Shown: piece after piece, positions 47,288-55,322 of the stretch | Layout: every line of letters begins with the position of its first letter | Numbering within the stretch: position 1 is the stretch's first letter | Source of the DNA: CAYMEV01 sp964389675 [NCBI: uncultured Candidatus Sumerlaeota bacterium] | Lineage (GTDB): Bacteria > CAYMEV01 | NCBI GenBank assembly: GCA_964389675.1 | Contig: CAYMEV010000004.1 | Coordinates: forward strand, 114,233-178,232 | Reading direction: 5' to 3' | DNA: 64,000 nt | Notes under the pieces: model-generated | The model's database searches: none | What the model saw: the letters and a program-made list of their open reading frames with translations, nothing else | What the model was told of the DNA's origin: nothing | Made by a program: the position numbers and the translations under genes

Positions 47288-48220
47288 ATGAAAAAGTCGC
47301 TGATGCTGATAATCCTGCTTCTCTTTTCCACATGCCTGTATGCTGTGAATATATCCAGCATCAATTACCAGGCATATTTCGGAGTGGATAATAAGCCAAG
47401 GCTTGCACTGGTAAAATACAATGACAATTATCTCTATCTCGTTGAGGGAGATATAATAGCAGACGAATACCAGGTAAAAGCGCTCAACAGCCAGTATATC
47501 ACCCTTCTGGATATTGAAAGCGGGATGGAGCATAAGATAAATATCAGCCAGAGGGAAGAGGGCCCATCCGTTAGCAGGCCGTCCACAAGGGGAAGGGACA
47601 GCTCGTCTGTGCAGAAGGACCGCACCTTTCAGCCGGCAGCCACTCATGACAGCAATGCAAAGACACCCGAGGTCTACCTGGAGCCTCAGAACTTCAATAT
47701 AACATGGGCAAATGCAAGGGCTACTCTAATAATAATGGCAAGGGGATTTACAGACCTTTTCTCCATTTCCCTTAATATAACCTATGATTCATCCCTTGCA
47801 GTTGTTGATGACATAAACGAGGGCTACCTCCTTAAGAGCAAGGGGGGGTCCACTGACTTTTCCGCCGACATAGCGGAGGGTAACCTCGATATTGAGATAA
47901 CGCGCCTGGATGATACGGGGGTTTCAGGCAACGGGATGATAGCAAGCATAATCTTCCGCCCCCTGGAAAGCGGGACCACCAATTTTGACATAAACAGCAT
48001 TACAGTCTATGATTCTTCCTTTTCCCCTATTGAAGTTGATATAACCAATTCAGTCGTTAATATACAGATCCCCAAGATAGACCCTGAAGAGCAGAAGCTG
48101 AACGAGGAGCGCCTGAAATCAGATGACCTCAGAAAAGAGCTTCCATTCCCGGGAGATTTTGACAAGGATATCCCCTTTGACAAGAACGACCTGGAGGAAC
48201 TTCCCCGGGAAGAAAGATGA
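47288..48220 (+). CDS. Exported protein with GspC/PilP-like HR region and cohesin-like domain
   Basis: 310 residues from the ATG at 47288 (GGAG upstream); the upstream in-frame codons overlap the promoter. Signal peptide about 1-19 (LFSTCLYA). Residues 30-80 (PRLALVKYNDNYLYLVEGDIIADEYQV, ITLLDIES) resemble the short beta-domain of GspC/PilP pilus-secretin linkers. A Ser/Arg linker leads to a cohesin-like beta sandwich (LEPQNFNITWANARATLIIMARG to IEVDITNSVVNI), and the end is acidic. Cohesin-like domains occur in secretion and pilus proteins of several phyla. Function is inferred: a secretin-associated periplasmic part. Confidence 0.62.
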   Translation: MKKSLMLIILLLFSTCLYAVNISSINYQAYFGVDNKPRLALVKYNDNYLYLVEGDIIADEYQVKALNSQYITLLDIESGMEHKINISQREEGPSVSRPSTRGRDSSSVQKDRTFQPAATHDSNAKTPEVYLEPQNFNITWANARATLIIMARGFTDLFSISLNITYDSSLAVVDDINEGYLLKSKGGSTDFSADIAEGNLDIEITRLDDTGVSGNGMIASIIFRPLESGTTNFDINSITVYDSSFSPIEVDITNSVVNIQIPKIDPEEQKLNEERLKSDDLRKELPFPGDFDKDIPFDKNDLEELPREER

Positions 48221-48639
48221 TACACGACAAGACAATGATAAAGAGGCTTCTTCCTCACAGGGAGCCCTTTCTTTTCCTCGACAGCCTTGAAGATGTTGAT
48301 TCTCCCCACAGGGGAAGCGGGTTTGTAAGGCTTCAAACCTCGGATCTCCGGGACAGGCCGCTTTTTGATATATACCTTGTGCTGGTGGAGTTCGCCGCGC
48401 AGGCTTCAGCATATGTTTCCTTTTTCAGCAGTTTCAATAAGGATTCTTCTCTCAGCAACCGCGGTTACCTTGTTACAATCAGGGACTTCAATATCAAAAA
48501 ATGCGTGGAAAGCACTGGCAATTACGCCGATTTTTCCGTCAGGGTGTCTCTTTTGAAGAATTACAAAACCCTTTACAGGTATTTCTTTTCTGTTGACGAT
48601 TATATTGAGGGGGAACTGGAGTTCATTGCTGACATATGA
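48217..48639 (+). CDS. FabZ-like hotdog protein
   Basis: 140 residues. LLPHREPFLFLDSLEDV matches the FabZ lead with catalytic His in PHR, and VLVEFAAQASAY keeps the catalytic Glu of LxExxAQ. The rest is short and diverged (FNIKKCVE replaces the canonical GxxxxF strand), closer to stand-alone ApeP-type dehydratases than to housekeeping FabZ. It would act on a 3-hydroxyacyl-carrier-protein or similar thioester. Starts overlap by 4 bases on both sides (ATGA), so this is a tightly coupled operon. Confidence 0.78.
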   Translation: MIHDKTMIKRLLPHREPFLFLDSLEDVDSPHRGSGFVRLQTSDLRDRPLFDIYLVLVEFAAQASAYVSFFSSFNKDSSLSNRGYLVTIRDFNIKKCVESTGNYADFSVRVSLLKNYKTLYRYFFSVDDYIEGELEFIADI

Positions 48640-50855
48640 CTGATGCACGCCCAAACATTCTTCTGGTTGATGATGATAAGGATATCCTTTCCTTCATGGA
48701 GGCAGCGCTCCATACCATAGGCGCCAGCTGCATACTCTGCGAGGACGGCGCAAAAGCACTCGCGCTCATAGAGGAAAAGAAGAAGGATTTCTTCAATCTT
48801 ATCATACTTGACTGCCTTCTCCCCAAGATGCATGGTTTTGATGTCCTCAAGGCCATAAAGTCAAACCAGAGGACCTATCATATACCCGTGATCATGATAA
48901 GCGGCATCTATAAAAAGAGGACATACCGGGAGGACCTGATCGACAACAAGAAGGCAAACGGCTTTCTACTGAAGCCCTTTACAACGGCTGACCTTCTCAA
49001 TGAGATAGAGCCCTATATAAACACAGAGATCATGCAGCAGGATTCCCAAAAGCACAAGCAGGAAGATGATGACTCTGCCTACTACGGGGCGACTTTCGAC
49101 GAACTTCCCGAAGATGATATACCGGATATTCCGGATATAACAGAAAAAGCAGAACCCTCTGGGCCTGTCCAGGCTGAAAAGGCAATTCCGTCAACAGGGA
49201 AGCTCTCTGAGTATCCCTTCTCAGAGATAATAAGAATACTATGCTCCACAGGGTCAACAGCCACCATAAAACTTGTACGTGAAGACGAGAAGAAGATAGT
49301 ACTTATAAAGGACGGCAGTTTCATCTGGGCAATGAGCAATATGATCATGCATACACTTGAGCACATAATGTTCATGGAGGGCTCGCTCTCCCTTGAACAG
49401 TATTTTTATTTTTCAAAAAAGGCCTTCGGCAAACAGAAGGAGCATATCAATTCACAGGACATACTGTCCACTGTCTCTGAAGGCGAGAAGAAAGCGCTTC
49501 TCCGCAAACAGATGCAGAATATAATAACTGATACCTTCCGCTGGTATGACGGCAGGTTCATCATTGAAAACAGCCTTATGAAGCTTGCCAGCATAGAGGA
49601 TATAATGATGTCCACCCATGAGATAATAAAGAACGGCGTCATGTCCATAAAAAACTGGGAAGTGCTGAAAATATCATTCGGAAGCCTCCAGGCACGGTTC
49701 AAATACAATAAATCATGCGACCTGGGCAAACTGAAGCTCATCTTTTCACCTGAAGAACTTGCCCTGCTAAAGGAGGTAAGCAATAATATGTCCCTTGCCG
49801 ATATACTCAAATCCTCCTCAAAACCTGATTTTGAGACGCTCAGGCTGCTCTATGCCTTTTCAGTCCTCGGAGCCATTGAGCCTGTAAGCACAGAGGTGCA
49901 TTCAAAAATAACCTTTTCCTCAGGCCCTGAACATGTTTCTGAAGAAAAACCCCCATCAGCCCCCAAAAAAGAAGAAGAGCAGGATATAGAAGAGAGGCTC
50001 GAAGATGATACTATAACAACCTACAAGGTAATAAGGCACGACACGACTCAGAGGATCCCAAGGCCCGCCTCAACCCAGGTTGAAACAGTAAAGGAACAGA
50101 AGCAAAGCACCCCGGGCCCTATTGACCATTTCTATGATTCAGTCATAAACGAGAAGAACCCTCTTAAAATACTGGATATCTCACAGGGGGATTCAAAGGA
50201 TGACATAAAGAAAAAGTATGCAAAGCTTGTCAAGGAATACCACCCTGACAAATACCACAACAAGGTTGATACTGACACATATAATAAGCTCGTTGCTATT
50301 ACAGACCTCTTAAACAAGTCCTTTAAGGCTGTAATTGAAAGATACGATGACCTTTTCGAAAAGAAGCAGGTGGATTTCAAGGATTTCAAGCCCTCTGAAG
50401 ATTCAGCACAGGCTTCAGCAGAGGATGATGCCCGCCTGAAACAGCAGAAGGAACAGATTTCAAGGAACCTCTTCATCAAGGGCAGGAATGCCATTATAAA
50501 AAAGGACTATCAGGCAGCATTCAGCTCATTCCGCTACCTGAACTCCCTTGACAGTGAAAACCCTGAATACACAGGCTATTACGGCATCGCGGCATATTAT
50601 GTGAACCAGAAGACACTTGCTTTTGAGCTTCTCTCAAAGGTGGCGGAATCCAATATTAACAACCCGGACCTCTATTATTTCATTGGAAAGGTATATGCCG
50701 AAAGGAACCAGAAGACAAAGGCCAGGGAATTCTTCAACAAGGCCCTTACCTTTGACCCTCTCCATGAACCCTCTCAGAACGCACTTGACAATATTGACTC
50801 CCCAGGCAAGGGATCAAAGGACGGCTCCTTCTTAAAGAAGATCTTTAAGAAATAG
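48636..50855 (+). CDS. Receiver-DUF4388-J-domain-TPR fusion regulator
   Basis: 739 residues. REC domain 1-130 with acid pocket DDD, phospho-acceptor Asp in ILDCLLPKMHGF and Lys in LLKPFT. A linker leads to a DUF4388 (PATAN-like) region at about 190-300 (LSEYPFSEIIRILCSTGSTATI, VLIKDGSFIWAMSN) and a winged segment to about 420. A J domain at about 505-575 has the intact YHPDKYHN (HPD) motif, and C-terminal TPRs (about 610-730) finish the protein. It has no DNA-binding or enzymatic output, so phosphorylation probably alters protein docking, perhaps bringing DnaK to a target. Its 3' end overlaps the convergent folD by 11 bases. Confidence 0.88.
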   Translation: MTDARPNILLVDDDKDILSFMEAALHTIGASCILCEDGAKALALIEEKKKDFFNLIILDCLLPKMHGFDVLKAIKSNQRTYHIPVIMISGIYKKRTYREDLIDNKKANGFLLKPFTTADLLNEIEPYINTEIMQQDSQKHKQEDDDSAYYGATFDELPEDDIPDIPDITEKAEPSGPVQAEKAIPSTGKLSEYPFSEIIRILCSTGSTATIKLVREDEKKIVLIKDGSFIWAMSNMIMHTLEHIMFMEGSLSLEQYFYFSKKAFGKQKEHINSQDILSTVSEGEKKALLRKQMQNIITDTFRWYDGRFIIENSLMKLASIEDIMMSTHEIIKNGVMSIKNWEVLKISFGSLQARFKYNKSCDLGKLKLIFSPEELALLKEVSNNMSLADILKSSSKPDFETLRLLYAFSVLGAIEPVSTEVHSKITFSSGPEHVSEEKPPSAPKKEEEQDIEERLEDDTITTYKVIRHDTTQRIPRPASTQVETVKEQKQSTPGPIDHFYDSVINEKNPLKILDISQGDSKDDIKKKYAKLVKEYHPDKYHNKVDTDTYNKLVAITDLLNKSFKAVIERYDDLFEKKQVDFKDFKPSEDSAQASAEDDARLKQQKEQISRNLFIKGRNAIIKKDYQAAFSSFRYLNSLDSENPEYTGYYGIAAYYVNQKTLAFELLSKVAESNINNPDLYYFIGKVYAERNQKTKAREFFNKALTFDPLHEPSQNALDNIDSPGKGSKDGSFLKKIFKK

Positions 50856-51747
50856 ACATCCTCTTCCTGCAGGAATCAAGCGTATTTTTAAGGAGCATGG
50901 CCACAGTAAGCGGGCCGACCCCCCCGGGCACAGGGGTAATAAAGTCTGCATCCCCGCTAAGCTCATCAAAATCCATATCCCCCACTATTGTATAACCCTT
51001 GGCTTCAAAATCCTTCTCCCTGATCTCATCCATATCCTTATATTTCAGGTATTCTTCCCTGGAAAGTGTATTTATTCCGACATCCACAAGCACGCTCCCC
51101 TTCCTTACCATGCCCCTTTTTATTATAAAGGGCTTCCCAACAGCGCTCACCACTATCTCTGCCTCCATCATTAGCCTGTCAAGCCCCATGGTTCTGCTGT
51201 GCGCTACAGTTACTGTAGCGTCCCTCTGCATGAACAGGTGGAAAAGAGGCTTTCCCACTATATTGCTCCTTCCCACAATAAGCACCCTTTTTGATCTTAT
51301 CTCTATCCCGTATTCATCCAGGAGCCTGATTATACCGTTCGGAGTGCATGGCACATGCCCCTCCTCGCCCCTCATCAGCCTTCCCAGATTGAAAGGGTGC
51401 AGGCCGTCAACATCCTTATCCGGGCTTATAAGGCCTGTTATCTCAGATTCGTCATATCCCTTCGGTAGCGGTATCTGAACCAGTATCCCGTCAATGCTTT
51501 CATTTTCATTAAGCCCGCCTATGGTTTCTTTGATAATATCAATATCTGTGCCATCCGGTATCCTGACCACCTCGGAATAAAACCCCGCCTTCCTTGAAGC
51601 CCTCTCCTTGCTCTTTACATATACATTCGATCTTGGGTCATCCCCCACTATCACAACAGCAAGCCCCGGCCTTGCCCCTGTCTCTTCTATTTCTTTCTTT
51701 ATCTCCTGCTTTATCTTTTTTGCCACAATATTTCCGTCAAGTATCAT
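50845..51747 (-). CDS. folD: Methylenetetrahydrofolate dehydrogenase/cyclohydrolase
   Basis: 300 residues. YVKSKERASRKAGF holds the catalytic Lys, ILVQIPLPKGY and SPDKDVDGLHPFNLGRLMRGE bind folate, VLIVGRSNIVGKPLFHL binds NADP, and ITPVPGGVGPLTVAML closes the fold. It interconverts methylene-, methenyl- and 10-formyl-THF, supplying purine synthesis. It overlaps the 99-residue gene by 4 bases (ATGA) and, at its 3' end, the convergent regulator gene. Confidence 0.96.
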   Translation of the reverse strand: MILDGNIVAKKIKQEIKKEIEETGARPGLAVVIVGDDPRSNVYVKSKERASRKAGFYSEVVRIPDGTDIDIIKETIGGLNENESIDGILVQIPLPKGYDESEITGLISPDKDVDGLHPFNLGRLMRGEEGHVPCTPNGIIRLLDEYGIEIRSKRVLIVGRSNIVGKPLFHLFMQRDATVTVAHSRTMGLDRLMMEAEIVVSAVGKPFIIKRGMVRKGSVLVDVGINTLSREEYLKYKDMDEIREKDFEAKGYTIVGDMDFDELSGDADFITPVPGGVGPLTVAMLLKNTLDSCRKRMSIS

Positions 51748-52043
51748 ATCTTATCCTCTTTCATCTCAATATTTATAGACCTTAAAAACTCTATGTCACC
51801 CCTTGTAAAATCAATATCCTTATCCCTCACAGCCCTCTTTTTCATCTTATCAAGAAAAAGCACGCTTATCTCAACCACCAGGCAAGGGGTCATCTCCTCT
51901 GACGAGAGCTCTCCCAGAAGCTCCCTTACCTCTTCAGACTCGTCAATCATCCTGATAAATACATCCTTCAACTGCTGAAGCTTATCAATGCTGTCACCTT
52001 CATCTTCCGGATCCTCTGGCAAAAAGTCATCATATTCTTCCAT
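51744..52043 (-). CDS. Small acidic protein between dapF and folD
   Basis: 99 residues, strongly acidic N terminus (MEEYDDFLPEDPEDEGDSID) and helical remainder with CLVVEISVLFLDKMKKRAV. No family recognised, no export signal. AGGAGG is 8 bases before the ATG, and the 4-base overlap with folD plus 12-base gap to dapF mark it as a true operon member. Confidence 0.72.
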   Translation of the reverse strand: MEEYDDFLPEDPEDEGDSIDKLQQLKDVFIRMIDESEEVRELLGELSSEEMTPCLVVEISVLFLDKMKKRAVRDKDIDFTRGDIEFLRSINIEMKEDKI

Positions 52044-52055
52044 ACCTTCAACCTC

Positions 52056-52787
52056 CTATATTCTTCCGCAGAATACTATATCGGCACCCCCCCTTATCCT
52101 TACAGAATCCCCTTCCTTAAAAAGCCTGTATTCACCCCCTGCCATCTCAATACATGCCTTATCCATGCCATGTTTTCTGCAAAGGTGGTAAAAGATGGCA
52201 ATGGCCGCGCTCCCGCAGCTTAGGGTATATCCGACGCCCCTTTCCCATACCATGGCATAGTATTTCTCACCCATATCCCTCACAAAGCTTATATTTGCTT
52301 TATCCATTTCATTCTGTATCCTTTCTGCATACCGGAAAAAATCATCTTCTTCCCAGTCACCGAAATAAAGCCCGTGAGGGTTGTTTACAAAATAATAGTA
52401 TATTTCAAAGGCCCTTCCGTCGATCTCCAAGCTCCTTTGCCCCTCTTTTACATCCCCCAGCCCAATGACTGCATCTATCTTATCGCCTGCACTCTCAATA
52501 TATGACATCCCTGCCCTTGTTTCAACGATCAGGCTGTCCATATTAAGCAGATCCATCAGATATTTTCCGAGCACCCTGAGCCCGTTTACGCATATCTCGC
52601 TTTCTGTCCCGTCAGCATTTATTATGTGCATGAAATAATGCCCGTTTATCTTCTCCCAAAGCAGTATGCCGTCTGCCCCTATCCCGTAGTGCCTGTCGCA
52701 CATCATCAAAGCATTGGTTTGAGCAAAGCAGTCCCTTCTTATTATTATAAAGTCATTGCCGTTTGCCTGTGCTTTTACAAATTCCAT
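52056..52787 (-). CDS. dapF: Diaminopimelate epimerase
   Basis: 243 residues, a little short for DapF. It converts LL- to meso-DAP for lysine and peptidoglycan. Seen: MEFVKAQANGNDFIII, HYGIGADGILL, NADGTESEICVNGLR (first catalytic Cys, with the usual CGNG changed to CVNG), NNPHGLYF, and WERGVGYTLSCGSAAIA (second catalytic Cys; GET is GYT). Both catalytic Cys residues and the ERG pair are kept. No ribosome site precedes the ATG; a TATAAT lies 5 bases upstream. Confidence 0.88.
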   Translation of the reverse strand: MEFVKAQANGNDFIIIRRDCFAQTNALMMCDRHYGIGADGILLWEKINGHYFMHIINADGTESEICVNGLRVLGKYLMDLLNMDSLIVETRAGMSYIESAGDKIDAVIGLGDVKEGQRSLEIDGRAFEIYYYFVNNPHGLYFGDWEEDDFFRYAERIQNEMDKANISFVRDMGEKYYAMVWERGVGYTLSCGSAAIAIFYHLCRKHGMDKACIEMAGGEYRLFKEGDSVRIRGGADIVFCGRI

Positions 52788-52792
52788 ACAGT

Positions 52793-52798
52793 ATTATA
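52793..52798 (-). promoter_or_regulatory. -10 box immediately upstream of dapF
   Basis: Minus-strand TATAAT at 52798-52793, only 5 bases before the dapF ATG, which lacks a Shine-Dalgarno sequence. A start 6-7 bases downstream of the box would fall on the ATG itself. The best -35 (TTGAAC, 52824-52819) is spaced 20 bases, which is too long, so the assignment is tentative. Confidence 0.35.
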
Positions 52799-52851
52799 CT
52801 AAGGTCAGGGGTATTATTGTTCAAGAAATTTAAATCGGTTCCTGAGGTAAG

Positions 52852-54426
52852 CTACCTTCTCAGGACAGCCAGTATCCGCTTTGTTATAACCAGAATAACA
52901 AGGCATAATACACCTGAAAAAAGATATATGCCAATTATCTTCTTAAATCCCATGCCTGTCTTGTAGAGATTGACTGCAGATACATCAAGGTCCCTTCCGA
53001 AACACCCGTATTCAAAGGATGAGATATAAAGCCTGTCATAATCATAGTCCAGAGCGCACTGTTCTATATCTCCAAGGTCCCTGAAATTCTTCAGCATATA
53101 GCCATACATTCCGAAAAAGGGGCTGAACCCTGTATTGTAATCCCCCGCAAACCTCCACAGGTATTCAGGAAGCCTGCTCTGTATCTCAGGGTCATCCGGC
53201 CCTGTATAATAATGCCCGTTTACATTTATTGAATAATAGGAAAAATCAACAAGCGACCCTCCCAGATTCACAATGATCCCGGCAGTAAGCAGGAATATGA
53301 ACAGATATCTCTTTACCCTTGTATTATACAGCATTTCCTTAAGATTTCCCGCCACAGCAATATTGAAAAGGACCATAAGTACCCCGGTCACAAGGAACCT
53401 GCTTCCAAAGCATGTCCCCCCTTCATAATGCTTCCAGAACGAATAGAAAACAAGCGATACTATAACAGTGGACAGGCAGAACAGTGTTATATTCCTGTTC
53501 TTCTTTATGTATTTTTTTATATTTATCAGATAAAGGATTATCATGGGAAAATAAAAGATTATCCCCTTGCCGGGGGAGAAGGCCTGGGTAATCATGCCCC
53601 TTATGGGATTGCCGATAAAGACATTCATGCTCTCCCCGAACTCGTCCACTTCGGGATACCCGAAGTCAAAAAGGCTTCCGAACCTCACATAGTTGTAGTT
53701 CAGGTAAAACATCAGAAAGAACATCACAGGCAGGAAGAACATGAACAGCTTCTTAAAAAGCAGTTTTTTATCCCTTTCCTCAAGCCATAGATAAAGCAAA
53801 AAACACGGGGCAAAAATAAGAGCATTTATCTTTGTAACAACGGAAAGCCCGAAGAAGAAACCCGACAGGAAATAATATGTATCCTCTCTTTTCAGAATCA
53901 TAAAAAGGAAACTTGCCATCACGAGGAATGAAAGCAGTATATCAGCATAAAAGGTCTGAGTGTAATACAGAAGCAGAGAGCCTGATACCAGAAGGACCAT
54001 CATTACTGCACTGCTTTTTTCAGAGCTCAGCTTATGCACATAATAAAGAAGATATACAATAATGAGCAAAAGGAAGATATTAAGCATAATAGAGCTGTAC
54101 CACAGCAGAACTTCCCTCTGCACCTCATTAAGCTCAAGGTATCCTGACATAATATGGCTGATATAATAAGTGGGGCATGCAATAAATGACATAAGCGGCC
54201 CATAGGGGCTGTAAAAGCCGTCAATTCCCTCTTTTCCATAGAAGAACTGTCCCTGCCTGTTATTCCTTATCCCCAGAAGCAGGCCCTGGTGTATGGTGAT
54301 CCCCTTCCCTGAAAAAAGGCTGTCTGTAACCCAGTAATAGTTATACTCGTCTATCTCCTTAAATTTCGCAGGATTAATGAGGGAAAGCAGTATTATAAAC
54401 AATAAAAATACAGTATACCTTTTCAT
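52852..54426 (-). CDS. GT-C family membrane glycosyltransferase (PMT/ArnT-like)
   Basis: 524 residues with about ten membrane helices. The first periplasmic loop has FKEIDEYNYYW, an Asp-Glu pair like the catalytic acid of GT39/GT83 enzymes, which use polyprenyl-phosphate sugars. YSPYGPLMSFIACPTYYI is also typical. It probably glycosylates a lipid, protein or glycan on the periplasmic side. The ATG at 54426 has a weak AAAGACAG before it. It may be co-transcribed with dapF-folD downstream. Confidence 0.8.
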   Translation of the reverse strand: MKRYTVFLLFIILLSLINPAKFKEIDEYNYYWVTDSLFSGKGITIHQGLLLGIRNNRQGQFFYGKEGIDGFYSPYGPLMSFIACPTYYISHIMSGYLELNEVQREVLLWYSSIMLNIFLLLIIVYLLYYVHKLSSEKSSAVMMVLLVSGSLLLYYTQTFYADILLSFLVMASFLFMILKREDTYYFLSGFFFGLSVVTKINALIFAPCFLLYLWLEERDKKLLFKKLFMFFLPVMFFLMFYLNYNYVRFGSLFDFGYPEVDEFGESMNVFIGNPIRGMITQAFSPGKGIIFYFPMIILYLINIKKYIKKNRNITLFCLSTVIVSLVFYSFWKHYEGGTCFGSRFLVTGVLMVLFNIAVAGNLKEMLYNTRVKRYLFIFLLTAGIIVNLGGSLVDFSYYSINVNGHYYTGPDDPEIQSRLPEYLWRFAGDYNTGFSPFFGMYGYMLKNFRDLGDIEQCALDYDYDRLYISSFEYGCFGRDLDVSAVNLYKTGMGFKKIIGIYLFSGVLCLVILVITKRILAVLRR

Positions 54427-54444
54427 ATCTGTCTTTTTTATTTA

Positions 54445-54472
54445 ATATTAACTCATTTTTAGTCTTTATCAA
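54445..54472 (-). promoter_or_regulatory. Possible promoter for GT-C gene
   Basis: Minus strand: TTGATA (54472-54467), 16-base spacer, TAATAT (54450-54445). It is back to back with the sigma-54 pilin promoter. Confidence 0.3.
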
Positions 54473-54522
54473 ACAAATTATTCAATGCTTATTAGGATGA
54501 TTATAACTATTCTGCATTATTA

Positions 54523-54540
54523 TTGGTATAATTTTTGCAT
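54523..54540 (+). promoter_or_regulatory. Sigma-54 promoter of first pilin gene
   Basis: TTGGTATAATTTTTGCAT: GG at 54525-54526 and GC at 54537-54538, ten bases apart, as required for RpoN (-24/-12). The second pilin has the same sequence with one base changed. Predicted start near 54550. Confidence 0.75.
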
Positions 54541-54581
54541 TAATTTAACTGAATATAAATATTTCATTAAAGGAGATAATG

Positions 54582-55085
54582 ATGTCAAAGGCATTTACAT
54601 TAATAGAACTGCTGATTGTTGTTACTATCATAGGTATAATAGCAGCAATGGCAATACCAAGCCTTCTTAAATCAGAGATGGCTGCACATGAATCAAGCGC
54701 CATAAGCGGACTAAGGACTTATTTCTCCGCCCAGCAGGCTTACAGGTCCACCCATACTCCAAGGCAGTATGCACCTATTGCATATCTTTACGGTGAAGGA
54801 TATATAGAAACTGCCTTCGGCAATGCTCTTGAATCAGGGGAAGGCGCAGTCCTTACTGGTTATCATTTTGATGAGGAGGTGTTTACTTCTCCTGACGGCA
54901 GGAGTCTTCTTTTTGACGCCGAAGCAGGCCCAGAGCTCTATAATGTCAGCGGTATCAGGCAGTTTTACCTCTCCACAAGGGGGACAATATATGTAAGAGA
55001 TGAAGAAGAGAGTGGCCTTCCAGGTGTTGTAGGCAATTTTTTCACAGGACCCCCTGATGGAACATGGAATGCACTTCCTGAATAA
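54582..55085 (+). CDS. Type IV prepilin-like protein, Ala at -1
   Basis: 167 residues from the second of two adjacent ATGs (54579 and 54582); AAGGAG is 7 bases before the latter. The leader MSKA is followed by FTLIELLIVVTIIGIIAAMAIPSLLKS with Glu at +5, the prepilin signature, but the residue before the cut is Ala instead of the near-invariant Gly. The mature domain is paralogous to the second pilin (AAHESSAISGLRTYFSAQQAYRS; end NFFTGPPDGTWNALPE). It may be a minor pilin or a phase-specific variant. No intrinsic terminator with a GC-rich stem follows. Confidence 0.9.
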   Translation: MSKAFTLIELLIVVTIIGIIAAMAIPSLLKSEMAAHESSAISGLRTYFSAQQAYRSTHTPRQYAPIAYLYGEGYIETAFGNALESGEGAVLTGYHFDEEVFTSPDGRSLLFDAEAGPELYNVSGIRQFYLSTRGTIYVRDEEESGLPGVVGNFFTGPPDGTWNALPE

Positions 55086-55086
55086 C

Positions 55087-55103
55087 ATGACAATTTTTGT
55101 CAT
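55087..55103. promoter_or_regulatory. Pilin operator 1 (TGACA-N5-TGTCA)
   Basis: ATGACAATTTTTGTCAT: 7-base perfect arms. First of three copies upstream of pilin 2, about 220 bases before its -24 box, and directly after the stop of pilin 1, so it could also form a weak AT-rich hairpin. TGTC is the half-site known for the pilin activator PilR. Confidence 0.6.
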
Positions 55104-55116
55104 GTTTATATATTGC

Positions 55117-55131
55117 TGACATAATTTGTCA
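55117..55131. promoter_or_regulatory. Pilin operator 2 (TGACA-N5-TGTCA)
   Basis: TGACATAATTTGTCA: 5-base perfect arms with the same 5-base spacing as operators 1 and 3. Centre to centre it lies 29 bases from operator 1, near three helical turns, so both could face the same side of DNA. Confidence 0.6.
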
Positions 55132-55186
55132 CCTTCCTTTATGGCCTTATTTATCACGTTGAGCTGTACATTCCGTCTTTTTGATG

Positions 55187-55198
55187 TCAAGATCTTGA
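55187..55198. repeat. 12-base perfect palindrome
   Basis: TCAAGATCTTGA, self-complementary, between operators 2 and 3. It could be chance or a site for a different factor such as a bending protein. Confidence 0.3.
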
Positions 55199-55212
55199 TA
55201 TATTTGCGAATT

Positions 55213-55229
55213 ATGACAAATATTGTCAT
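55213..55229. promoter_or_regulatory. Pilin operator 3 (TGACA-N5-TGTCA)
   Basis: ATGACAAATATTGTCAT: 7-base perfect arms. It lies about 100 bases before the -24 box, the usual place for an enhancer of a sigma-54 promoter. Confidence 0.65.
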
Positions 55230-55322
55230 TTTTATATATGCTGAGATTTCTCTCACCCTCGCTAATTGTTTCTATGTCGTTCATATACAATGACTTATAT
55301 TATTTTTATTTTTTTCTTGATT

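Noticed and set aside
55085-55105. Intrinsic terminator after the first pilin
   Set aside because: ACATGACAA/TTGTCATGT can pair, but the stem is AT-rich and the same core recurs twice more nearby with identical spacing, so an operator fits better.
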